DNA from: Mesostigma viride
Lineage: Eukaryota > Streptophyta > Mesostigmatophyceae > Mesostigmatales > Mesostigmataceae
Direction of reading: 5' to 3'
DNA length: 64,000 nt
Assembly (NCBI GenBank): GCA_009746045.1
Contig: RPFO01000154.1
Span: 3,910,763 to 3,974,762, forward strand
How positions within the stretch are numbered: position 1 is the stretch's first letter; every line of letters starts with the position of its first letter. Position numbers and translations under genes: made by a program. The notes under the pieces are model-generated. The model was given only the letters and a program-made list of their open reading frames with translations, ran no database searches and was not told the origin of the DNA. Shown here in pieces: positions 1 to 9,300 of this stretch.

Positions 1-22
1 AACAAGTGCATGCCACGAATCC

Positions 23-614
23 CTAAGAAATAAAATCATTGGCAATGAACCCAGAATTGACCTTCACTGCTGCGGCAGGTCCATACTTTGCCACTGCCGC
101 GATCATGTTCTTGTACGAGGCGCTGGCGGCGACGTGAAACGGAATGCCATTCTCGTAAAAGAAAGAGGCCTGGGCAAGGCGGACTTCCTGGAGCTGCGCA
201 TTGGAAAAGCACTGTGGAATCGTCTTCTGCACTGCCTTGCCAGAGCCACAAGGGCCAGCACCCGGGGCAGCGGCAGGCAGAAGGGCCTTGGCAACGCGGG
301 CACCGAGCACTGCCTTTTGCTCCTTCTTTTCCAACCGGGCTGCCTCAGCCGCCTGAAGCCTCCCGATCAGGCCTTCTACATTCCTAGACTGCTGGCAAAA
401 TGTGGCTCCCTTGTTGGGGATGTGGCCGAGATGGCCGACAGCGCGATCCTTGCTAAAGTTGCCAGGCCTGCCGAACTTGTAATCGCACAGCTTGCACGCC
501 TGGCCACCTCTGGCCGACTACCACGTCTTCCCCACTCACGGTCTTTTCCACCTCGTCAATCAGGTGGAGGTATTGATACTCCTCTCCCCTTTTGACGACT
601 GGAACTCTAGGCAT
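23..614 (-). pseudogene. hAT-type transposase N-terminal fragment (BED finger + start of DUF659-like domain), copy A
   Basis: Read on the minus strand from an ATG at 614, the first codons give MPRVPVVKRGEEYQYLHLID. The frame then needs either a small intron (a GTGAGT donor occurs at the break) or a frameshift correction to reach a C-x2-C finger containing CKLCDYKFGRPGNF, with further Cys/His residues as in BED zinc fingers. The last ORF part (334-23) holds QASFFYENGIPFHVAAS and KNMIAAVAKYGP, which resemble the start of the DUF659 region of hAT transposases. The RNase H-like catalytic core is absent, so this is a dead fragment or a domesticated N terminus. An almost identical copy lies at 52978-53620. 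Confidence 0.6.
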
Positions 615-876
615 GGTCGCCTCTTTTAGGATTGCCTAGCGCACAATACATGAACCGGCGCACCCGGCACCCTCTATTTGCTTTAATTGCGTCTTCACTC
701 TTCTGCGTCTTTCTGGAAGTGCACCCGTCCCTAAACCTTATGATTCTGCCATGCATGCTCTGTCCCCTCGCAGCTTTTCTCCCGCGAATAAAAAATCCTG
801 TCAAAAAATGTAGAAAGGCACACCGTCACGCGTGTACTAGCAAGTAGCTATGCACTCGCTGCAATTTCAGCAATTT

Positions 877-2084
877 AACGGGGAAATGGGTATATTTTAT
901 TAGCCAATTATGGACCAAAGAGGTGAGAGGGGAAATGAGTATCAGCGAATCCTAATGAAGGTGGGCACGCACACGTGTGGCGGTGACAGGTGAAAGGCTA
1001 ATAGGGCGCGTTATTAGACCAGGGAAGCCATTGGACCTGAGTGATGTCGCCATGAGGCATACTGGTGAATACCTGATTACGGCCCAGTAGATCATGAAAA
1101 AGCTGGAGCGGGCTGGGCTTGTCGTTATTGGGCCCTGGGTCCCACACCCTGTGTTGTTCCTGAGCTAACAGCCAGTAGCGGCGCATAGCCGCATTCCATA
1201 GGTATATAAAGCGCCGGACTACGCCGCCGCGGGTATACTCCTCGCGGACCTTAAAGACTGTCTCGTTGCGTATGGTCCAGATCGCGTATAGCATAGTAGT
1301 GCGTAGCCATATCCATTCTGCTTGGGAAACTGAAAGCTCGGACCCTGGTGTGCCAGCAATACCGAAAATGATAGTACGCACGCTGATTGGGAGAGTGGGT
1401 GGCGATGCCGTCCATGCGGCCCAGATGTTAATGAGCCACGTCCAAACCCCAGGGAGATTACAGTAAAGAAACCTGTGCTCAATGGTTTCACTAGGGTGCG
1501 TGCACAGGCATGATGCATCATGACCAAAACGCTCGTGGAGCATGGCGCAGACCCCTATCGCCCTATGCATCAAAAGGTGTTGTACATCAGTGGCCCTGCG
1601 GTCCACGAGAGGGTGGTCTACCGCCAGGGTAATCATCTTAACCCAAGTGTAGCCCGGCCAATGTATTCCCCAGCGGGCTCGGCCCGGGTGGGGCTGATGG
1701 TACATATGCAACAAGATATCATAACCCCAATCTGCGGTGTACTCAAAGATACATTTGCTGGTTCTGATGTCCCCCTTGGTTAAGACCCATCCAAATTCAA
1801 CCGGGTCCAGATGTAGTAGATCGAGCCGTGTGTTGCCCACGTGTAGCCATGTAATGCTCTCAACCGGGGATAATGGGTCCGGCTGGATCATGCAGGATCT
1901 TGGCACAGACCATGGGACTACGCGTATGCGGTGACACTGGGAAGCTGGCGTGTACGCATATAAGGTGGATAGTTGATACAGACACCCATTGTGGCCAGAA
2001 ATAGCGTCCAGCAGTTGTAGTTGGAGCCCCTCAGGTGGCAGAACCGTCACGACTAAACCCTTGCACGCATGCGTGACTCCGTCG
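877..2084 (-). mobile_element. 5'-truncated L1-like LINE (family L) with 16-bp target duplication
   Basis: A 1208-bp insertion flanked by GCAATTTCAGCAATTT at 861-876 and 2085-2100. The duplicate segment B retains the uninterrupted target once, at 53896-53911, so this locus has a preserved empty site. The insert contains the 3' end of ORF2 and about 120 bp of 3' UTR. It is the same family as the long element at 17753-24659. Confidence 0.93.
998..2084 (-). pseudogene. LINE ORF2 C-terminal fragment (zf-RVT region)
   Basis: This is the carboxyl-terminal part of an L1-like ORF2, closely matching 23600-24579. It shares CHRIRVVPWS, LDPVEFGWVL, VDRRATDVQHLLMHRAIGV and QVQWLPWSNNAPY at the end. The zinc-finger-like motif CLCTHPSETIEHRFLYC is present. 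There is no endonuclease or RT core, so it encodes no activity. The reading frame is open across the whole insert, which suggests a fairly recent insertion. Confidence 0.88.
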
Positions 2085-2277
2085 GCAATTTCAGCAATTT
2101 CAGTACCACTGACAGGTCTGGGCCTCTCCCCACCGCGTGACACGTCCACGACCTCCAAAATCGGCTAAGTCCAAAGTGAAAAACAGTGAAAATCGTACGG
2201 CGTACGCGGTCGAAAGCGTCAGTACCGTGGAATACGGCGTATTTTCATACCCGAGGTGCCGTACGAACCAACACGGG

Positions 2278-3391
2278 ATGGATGGATGGATGGATGGATG
2301 GATGGATGGATGGATGGATGGATGGATGGATGGATGGATGGATGGATGGATGGATGGATGGATGGATGGATGGATGGATGGATGGATGGATGGATGGATG
2401 GATGGATGGATGGATGGATGGATGGATGGATGGATGGATGGATGGATGGATGGATGGATGGATGGATGGATGGATGGATGGATGGATGGATGGATGGATG
2501 GATGGATGGATGGATGGATGGATGGATGGATGGATGGATGGATGGATGGATGGATGGATGGATGGATGGATGGATGGATGGATGGATGGATGGATGGATG
2601 GATGGATGGATGGATGGATGGATGGATGGATGGATGGATGGATGGATGGATGGATGGATGGATGGATGGATGGATGGATGGATGGATGGATGGATGGATG
2701 GATGGATGGATGGATGGATGGATGGATGGATGGATGGATGGATGGATGGATGGATGGATGGATGGATGGATGGATGGATGGATGGATGGATGGATGGATG
2801 GATGGATGGATGGATGGATGGATGGATGGATGGATGGATGGATGGATGGATGGATGGATGGATGGATGGATGGATGGATGGATGGATGGATGGATGGATG
2901 GATGGATGGATGGATGGATGGATGGATGGATGGATGGATGGATGGATGGATGGATGGATGGATGGATGGATGGATGGATGGATGGATGGATGGATGGATG
3001 GATGGATGGATGGATGGATGGATGGATGGATGGATGGATGGATGGATGGATGGATGGATGGATGGATGGATGGATGGATGGATGGATGGATGGATGGATG
3101 GATGTCCATGGATGGATGGATGGATGGATGGATGGATGGATGGATGGATGGATGGATGGATGGATGGATGGATGGATGGATGGATGGATGGATGGATGGA
3201 TGGATGGATGGATGGATGGATGGATGGATGGATGGATGGATGGATGGATGGATGGATGGATGGATGGATGGATGGATGGATGGATGGATGGATGGATGGA
3301 TGGATGGATGGATGGATGGATGGATGGATGGATGGATGGATGGATGGATGGATGGATGGATGGATGGATGGATGGATGGATGGATGGATGG
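2278..3391. repeat. (ATGG)n microsatellite, about 278 units
   Basis: A nearly perfect ATGG/CCAT tetranucleotide tract of about 1.11 kb with one interruption near 3105-3110 (GTCCATGG). In other copies of LINE family a the same place, just 3' of GGTAGGACTGTTTGCAC, holds only three or four CATC units (34270-34289; 63905-63917). The tract is therefore an expanded internal 3'-end repeat of the minus-strand LINE whose body is at 4771-5795. All six frames are stop-free by composition only. Confidence 0.95.
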
Positions 3392-3399
3392 GTGCAAAC

Positions 3400-4762
3400 C
3401 AGTGAACAGCCATACGCAATACGCAGCCATACGGGGCCCTTGTGTATGGTGTATAATACGCCATACGGGGTATAATACGCAAACCATACGGGGACTCTTG
3501 AAAATGCTGTTTTTTGCATGGTTCAGGGGGTTCTTCAACATTCTGACCAATCAGGCATGTTTTTTGTGTGTTCTTGCAACACCACTTGCCTTTATTTAAC
3601 ACATCATCACATAATATTGCCGTTGCCGTCGCTGCATGCCTACAAATACAAGCATTGTACATCTGTTGTTATTAATAATGTCTGTAAATAGCACACGGTC
3701 AGTCGGCCAACTTGCCAAAAGTAATAAGACATTGTGCCAGAAACAGACATCTTGCCTACTCGTGGTAGGCCACCATGCAATATTGATCTACATGAAGCAA
3801 GAATCCATACGGGCTGCCAACAATGTGGCTAGCGTGCAGGATACCATGCATGCCGGCAACCCGACCCAGCTTCCCTAAACCATTAACACATATGGTACGG
3901 TGGCTGGCTAGCAGCAGCCTGCATGGCTAAATAAGGCATTTATGTGCATCGCGAGTCACACCAAATACCCCGCAGCCTGCGACGTAATGCCTCCGGCGGC
4001 CTCTTGCACTCGCTCACTCTTGCCTCCTTCGCGTACGTAGCGCCCATGATATGGCGGGTGCTAGCCTTGCTCGGGTGGTAGAACCCGAGAATTCTGCATC
4101 CAAAAGTGTGCACGTCACTTAGCTTGTAGTTACCTGTCGGCTGCCCTTTCTTGTTGAGAGTCTGTTCTTTCACGATGTGTGTCCAGACAGTCTCGAATAC
4201 GGCCTGCATCTCGTCGGCCCAGTCATCATCGTGTTCCATAGACCCACACCATCACCGTCGCTAGCCATGGTGCCTGGATGTCAATTGTGCTACGATTAAA
4301 TGTTAGGTGCCAGATGCGCGCCCTTGTTGGCAGACAACATAACTTCGTCACCTAATTTCCTCGTCCTTCGTCTCCTAGACCCTAGTCCGACACGCAGCAA
4401 TCTGCAGCAATGCACTTACAGTCGTACATGCACGGCCAGCTTGGCACCTGCATGTCGTTTATTTGTCGCGGAGTTCCAGGTGTGGGCGGTTCCGCTTACG
4501 GCGGAGTTGTGCGCGGAGTTCCAGGTCGCCTAGATACAGTCTAGTTCCGGCTCCACTGCCGTCCAAAATGATGCCAGAAGCTACTTCGAACGCGGTTCAT
4601 ACGCAAAAAATACGCAAAAAATACGCAAAAAATACGCAATACGCAAAAAATACGCAAACCATACGCAGTGCGTATTTTTTTTCCCATACCCATACGGAAA
4701 TCTTGCGTATGGCGTATAATACGCGCCATACGGCGTATTATACGCCGTATGGCTGTTCACTG
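3400..4762. mobile_element. hAT-like non-autonomous DNA transposon, 17-bp TIR, 8-bp TSD
   Basis: The ends are perfect inverted repeats: CAGTGAACAGCCATACG (3400-3416) and its complement (4746-4762). They are flanked by the 8-bp direct repeat GTGCAAAC at 3392-3399 and 4763-4770. The related LINE copy at 34230-34290 has the uninterrupted sequence with a single GTGCAAAC (as its complement), so the empty site is visible. Both subterminal regions are dense in ATACGC/CCATACGG motifs, as expected for hAT transposase-binding repeats. An 8-bp TSD with CAGTG ends fits the hAT superfamily. No transposase catalytic domain is seen inside. Confidence 0.85.
3940..4239 (-). CDS. hypothetical ORF inside the hAT-like element
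   Basis: A 99-codon ORF lying within the DNA transposon. The N terminus is acidic (MEHDDDWADEMQAVFETVW) and the C terminus is rich in Arg, Lys and Cys. It does not resemble a hAT dimerisation or RNase H domain that I recognise. It may be a captured host exon, a remnant of transposase, or chance. The stretch between 4240 and 4600 of the element carries nothing else I can name. Confidence 0.25.
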   Translation of the reverse strand: MEHDDDWADEMQAVFETVWTHIVKEQTLNKKGQPTGNYKLSDVHTFGCRILGFYHPSKASTRHIMGATYAKEARVSECKRPPEALRRRLRGIWCDSRCT

Positions 4763-4770
4763 GTGCAAAC

Positions 4771-5795
4771 AGTCCTACCGGTCTAATCTATCTACAACAG
4801 CTATCTACAACATCTATCTACAAAATCTATCAACATCAACTCTACCCTAGGGGACCTGTCTGGCGTGCTTCCCGTATGTTTGCACACGCGGGCGCTTCCC
4901 CACGGGAGGGGGCTGCATGGTTGTCCTCTATGACCTGGGCCCACTTGGCCTTGTCCATCATCTTTTTCCAAATCACGGAGAGGCCTAGCTAGGCCCCCCA
5001 TGTCCTCTATTAGCTGTTCTTTGAAGGTGCGGGCCTTGCGGCGCCCTAGCATCGCGGGGCCCGGCCCACGTAAGGAGGTGCCGGCCAGGCTGAGCTGGGC
5101 ACAGTCCCGCGGGGGGGCCACGTGAGGCGTCTACCTGGTTGGTGCGAGCTAAGTGCCCTACTACTCTGCAGGCGCCGCTGCTTAATGGTGCTGGTGATAT
5201 ATGGCATGCCGAGGTACAGCAGGTCCTCATTGCGCGAACATGAGCAGCAAAGCCTACTCTGAAAATGGATCGCAGCATGTTGGTGACCGCGCCGTCCAGC
5301 TTTCGGGCCAGGTCGGCGGTAAGGGTCCACGTCTCGGCCCCATACGTAAGAACAGGAAGGACGAGGACCTTAAACAGGTCCTGTTTCTCGATCTTGCCCA
5401 GGGGCTTGCGCCACAGGGCCCGATATTGGGGTAAAGCGTGCCAGGCGAGGGAGATGCGGTGCATGGTCCACATCAGCCTCGCAGCTGGGGAGGAGGCTGC
5501 CCGGCCAGCAGCTAATTGACACGGTCCCGATACAGGACTTGAGAGCCATCAAGGAGAAAGAGGGCGGGCGGCACCTGGCTGAGTGAGCCCAATCGCCAGA
5601 GCCTCTGTCTTCTTGCTCACCTCAAGCCCCACTGCGCGGGCCTCGATAGCTAGCCAGGCCGAGTCATGCCACGTCTGCACGTGCTCAGTGTCCTTAAGAA
5701 GAGGGTGGTGTCGTCTGCATAGATGATGTCCGCCAGCCGAATCTCCGTTTCCGCCCCGCCATGCCAGAAACGGTTGTCAACCTGCACCCCTGGAA
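4771..5795 (-). mobile_element. LINE family a, 5'-truncated, minus strand
   Basis: This is the 3' half of a non-LTR retrotransposon. Reading the minus strand from about 5760, LADIIYADDTTL (the RT catalytic YADD box) comes first and is followed by a frameshift. Then come VGLEVSKKTEAL, KIEKQDLFKVLVLPVLTYGAETWTLT and VGHLARTNQVD. The 3' UTR runs to 4771 and joins, across the hAT-like insertion, to the (ATGG)n tract at 2278-3391. A second copy is at 33612-34345. Several frameshifts make it inactive. Confidence 0.85.
4985..5473 (-). pseudogene. LINE RT C-terminal ORF fragment (family a)
   Basis: The open frame covers the thumb/C-terminal region of a LINE RT protein: LPVLTYGAETWTLTADLARK, MLRSIFRVGF and HLARTNQVDASRG. 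This block (GAETW, LDG..T.MLR, GHLARTxQVD) recurs in all LINE families a, b, c and e of this window. The tail of the ORF is frameshifted against the overlapping frame at 5046-5330, so no full protein is encoded. Confidence 0.75.
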
Positions 5796-6380
5796 TGGAT
5801 GATGTAAGCTGTCTAGATCCTAGTTACAGGGTTGTGGGCACCACGGCCCGAATCGCTATGAATGCCATACGCGGTCACACGCGGAGCCCCCACAGGCTTG
5901 GGGGTGGTCTCCTTCATCACTACTTGCCATCTATCCTTGCGTACCATCTGCCTCCATATTACAGACAAACCAGGAGGCTGCCCGGGTGTGAGCCCGTCAC
6001 GTCTAGTGTAGCACATTCCATGCCGAGTCTATCACGAAAAGTCCACGGGTGGCGGCCCGGCCTGCCGCGCGCCCGGCCTGGGGCACGCCAGGTGAGGACA
6101 TAATGCCCAGGCTGGACGGGCGCTTGGTGCCAGCTAGTCTATCTGATGTGTCAACCTGATCTGTGCTGGCCAGGTGCCCAGCTAGGCCCAGGCGCCTGTC
6201 GGTCTAAGAATGTGGGAATTAATTAATGAATACTTAATAGAATGTGGGAAACATAGGGCAAATCAGCGTACAAATCCTCATTACTAATGTGCAAACCAAA
6301 GGGGATGATAAGGGCCTTGCGCAGCATCTTGGTGACGTTGCCGTCGAGTCGTTGCTCCAGCTCCTGCATAATGGGATGGA
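5796..6380 (-). mobile_element. LINE family b 3' fragment, minus strand
   Basis: On the minus strand 6370-6244 reads as LEQRLDGNVTKMLRKAL, then NEDLYADLPYVSHI. It continues, after a short TTAAT-rich interruption near 6210-6243, into GHLASTDQVDTSDRLAG and the 3' block RRDGLTPGQPPGLSVIWRQM. The same sequence recurs at 8663-9179 (minus), 32735-33405 (plus) and 50308-50464 (plus). The end near 5800 is the GGATGGAATGGATGATG junction. Confidence 0.8.
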
Positions 6381-7380
6381 ATGGATTAACCCCTCAACAA
6401 CCGTCTCTGACTCGTGCCTAGGATGAGTCACCAGTTGCACAGTACGCCACAGGTGCCCCCATTCAACCTAATTATTATTTCTAGACCATACTGGGAACCA
6501 AGCATACCCATATGAGGGCCCACCTGGGGGTATAGTGGGTGGTCCTAGTACTAGGTCCCCCTGCTCTATAAATAGCCCCCCCTCAGGGGGTACGGTGAGT
6601 GTGTGCGGTGACACTCTTACAATGCGTGATAGACCTCTTTTCTCAATGAGTTGACCCTGGGGTTGGTTTTGTAGATAGGTTTACAAGTTAGGATGGGTAA
6701 CCAACACTAAAAATTGTAACCGCCCCAGGGACCCACAAGAGAGTGCTAAAAATAACTGGTGACTCATTTGAGTCACCAGTTTTGGGGGGGCTAAAACAAG
6801 CATTCTAGTGCAGTTTTGAACCTGGACATGATAGGTAAGCATGGAATATTGGTAAAAATGCATGCTAACACCTATTCCAACCAGGGTGCCACCAACGCTT
6901 GCCATAACCACTGCCGCATATGCTTGGAGAAGGCTACGCGCGTGCCGCGAGCACGGGCTTCACAACCAACGCATGATGGACCACGTATACCTTGGATTTC
7001 ACCCTAGTATGTCAGGGGGACTGCAACTGTACCCAAACACTACATCCAAGCACTTACATGTCTTGTTTCACCCAGGGAACCGCAAGAAAATGCTCAAAAT
7101 AACTGGTGACTATTTTGAGTCACCAGTTTAGAGTACCCTGTTGACTTTGACCAGGGTTTGCACCCTGGTCCGGTGGTCAGATACGGTCATTCAAGTGTCC
7201 TACGGAAAGAGCAGATCTAGATCTTTCCAACGGTCCTATTTTTACCCGAAAAAACCTTCCCGCCAGATCCCTACAGGGCGCACAAACTCGTGCCGATTTT
7301 GAGTCACGAGAAAAACTCGTGGTCGAAAATCGGCACGAGGACGGTTGAGGGGTTAATTAATTAATTAACTAATTAGATCG
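6381..7380. other. Unassigned 1-kb stretch with two palindromic direct repeats
   Basis: No protein gene is supported here. A TATA-like CTATAAATAG lies near 6565. Two related blocks (6722-6785 and 7072-7130) each end in a near-perfect palindrome built on AACTGGTGACT. A third long inverted repeat lies at 7287-7339. TTAATTAA repeats at 7352-7376 are the tail of the type I hairpin element that follows. Confidence 0.5.
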
Positions 7381-7411
7381 ACTCGTGCTCCCGTTGGGGA
7401 GTCACGGATCG
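7381..7411 (-). repeat. Type I 3' stem-loop, solo copy
   Basis: Minus-strand copy of the conserved LINE 3' hairpin (GTGCTCC arm, CCCCAAC loop, GGGAGCAC arm). The 5' arm is partly altered (GATCGAGC). A TTAATT tail precedes it at 7352-7376. It marks a very short 3'-end insertion. Confidence 0.7.
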
Positions 7412-7437
7412 AGCATTTTCTTGGTGATTAGACACTT

Positions 7438-8230
7438 GGTGACGTTGCCGTCGAGTCGTTGCTCCAGCAATGATCTGCGTCAGTGTTCAGGTCTCGGCGC
7501 CGCAGGTCACTGAGGATCGTCAGAATGACGACCTTGAAGAGGTCACGCTTGACAATCCGGGGTAGGGCGGGGTTGCTCTGGACACCAACGGCGGTGGTCA
7601 TGGAGTTGCGCCCACGCCATGCCGATCCGTGTCGTCAGGTCGTCCTCGAAGTCGGGAAGCCAAATGCCGAGCAGCTTGAAGCGGCCTGAAGTAGGGTAGT
7701 TGACCTCGCGGTCGTCTAAGAGCTAGGCGGAGTACGTGTGGGCGGGGGCCCTGCCATGCCGAGGGCCCCCGAGCGCTCCTTGCTATATGATATGCACACA
7801 TGGGTCTTATTGCACCCACAGACTGCCGGATCGTTAGCGTGTCCGTTTAGCTAGCGCGCCCGAATGCAGCTGGGGCATGCATTAATTTGGCATGAAGGAG
7901 ACTGGGGGTCTCTGCCCTTTCTCCTGTAGTGCACACACAGGGATTAAAAGCACTTCGGTGCTCCGTGACTCCCCAACGGGAGCACGAGTTTAATTAATTA
8001 ATTAATTAATGCCGAGGGCCAGGGCCTCCGTTTTGGGGCTGATTTCTAGACCAACCGGGCCCGAGCCTCGAGCGCCAGGCAGTCCAGCCAAAGTTGGGCA
8101 GTCTACTCCGGCTTCTCGATGAGCGTGATGTCGTCGGCATAAATGAGGTCAGCTAGTAAATTCTGCTTGTTAGTCGGCCCCCTTTCCCCAAGCTCGTTCG
8201 TGATCACTAGGCCAGGGGCACGGCCTGCAA
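7438..8230 (-). mobile_element. LINE family b RT fragment, interrupted at 7768-8008
   Basis: On the minus strand 8150-8021 reads LADLIYADDITLIEKPE and then VGLEISPKTEALALG. After the interruption, 7580-7440 reads LPRIVKRDLFKVVILTIL and then the LEQRLDGNVT block. The frame is broken repeatedly. The internal insertion at 7768-8008 has its own target duplication, which shows the order of events. Confidence 0.72.
7768..8008 (+). mobile_element. 241-bp 5'-truncated d-type 3' end with 12-bp TSD
   Basis: Flanked by ATGCCGAGGGCC at 7756-7767 and 8009-8020. The insert has the d-family 3' UTR, including GGATTAAAAGCACTTCGGTG, then the type I hairpin at 7958-7985, and ends in a (TTAA)n tail. Size, truncation, tail and TSD are those of target-primed reverse transcription. 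The same 3' UTR is found at 34831-35100, 36463-36720 and 58519-58620. Confidence 0.88.
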
Positions 8231-8344
8231 TGCTAGCAAAGCGGGCACGTGCCTGGCCGGCGCATTACATAATCCACTGCACTACAATAATGAGCAGGTA
8301 ATACAGGGGGGCCGGAGATCATGTCGCACGTATTAATTATTCCC

Positions 8345-9300
8345 TTGCTTGATGGATGGAGGTGAGCGAAGCCACGAAACCTGACTAAGCTAACTCTAGT
8401 AAGCTAATCTAGAAAATCCTAACTACTCTACGCAGCAAAGCGCCCCTTCCTCCTGGGGGGGGGTCGGGCTTGCCCACAGGGGCTGGCGTGTGGGCCTGGA
8501 CAACTGTCTGCCACATCTTCGTGCATTCTGCATAGCAGTCCAAGCTAGAGAGAGGGAGGAAATGCGGTGTTCAAACTGGGCTGGGACCACTAGGTCGGCC
8601 AGCAACTGATTTGTAGCTAGAGTTCATGGCAGGTTTACCAACCCAGTTCTGGGAATGTCCTTAATTAATTATAATTAATAGACCTACGATTAATTAATTA
8701 ATTAATTAATTAATTAATTAATTAATTAATTAATTAATTAATAGACACGTGACTGCGTCACGTGAGCATAAGTCAGGACTCAGTGGGAGGAGAACATGGG
8801 ATGGAATGGATGATGTAGGCTATCTAGGTCCTATAGTACGTTACAGGGTTGTGGGCACCACGGCCCGAATCGCTATGAATGCCATACGCGCGGTCACACG
8901 CGGAGCCCCCGGCCACAGGCTTGGGGGTGGTCTCCTTCATCACCACTTGCCATCTATCCTTGCGTACCATCTGCCTCCATATTACAGACAAACCAGGAGG
9001 CTGCCCGGGTGTGAGCCCGTCACGTCTAGTGTAGCACATGCCGAGTCTATCACGAAAAGTCCGGCCACGGGTGGCGGCCCTGCTGCGCGCGGCCTGGGGC
9101 ACGCCAGGTGAGGACATGTCGCCCAGGCTGGGCGGCCGGGCTTGGTGCCAGCTAGTCTATCTGATGTGTCTGTTCTGCCGGAATGTCCTTGGGGCCAGGC
9201 CAGGTCAGGATATGCCGCCCCGGCTGGCCAAGCCGCTGGGTGCCGGCCAGACCAAGGGCGGTGTCACCGGGGTTGGCAGAAATGGGGGCCCATTATTGAC
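8345..9300 (-). mobile_element. LINE family c 3' part, split by a family b insertion
   Basis: Minus strand 9300-9180 matches the TWPGPKDIP-type region (LGQPGRHILTWPGPKD in the 56 kb copy). Then 8652-8430 reads LLADLVVPAQFEHRIS and the basic tail, which is PPPKRRRRFDE in the intact copy. The two halves are separated by 8663-9179, with duplicated GGAATGTCCTT. The 3' UTR near 8345-8430 retains the CCTCCATCCATCA block seen at 56990. Stops and frameshifts are present. Confidence 0.8.
8663..9179 (-). mobile_element. LINE family b insertion, 517 bp, 11-bp TSD
   Basis: Flanked by GGAATGTCCTT at 8652-8662 and 9180-9190. On the minus strand it holds the family b C-terminal block and 3' UTR, then the palindrome CACGTGACGCAGTCACGTG (8743-8763), and ends in a TTAATT tail of about 80 bp (8663-8742). 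This copy defines the authentic 3' terminus of family b. Confidence 0.9.

Larger units (their letters stand above)
1..2277. repeat. Segmental duplication copy A (partner 53008-54088)
   Basis: Positions 1-876 and 2101-2277 match 53008-54088 almost base for base. I see a 1-base indel near 46, a few substitutions, and an A-rich tandem expansion of about 30 bases in copy B only. The match is interrupted here by the L1-like insertion at 877-2084. The left end lies outside the window. The right end is at CAACACGGG (2277), after which copy A enters the (ATGG)n tract and copy B enters an ORF1-only element. The near identity implies a recent duplication. Confidence 0.93.

Noticed and set aside
2137-3662. 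Long ORFs of MDGW and PSIH repeats on both strands
   Set aside because: The ATGG tetranucleotide has a 12-base codon period without stops in any frame, so these are composition artefacts.
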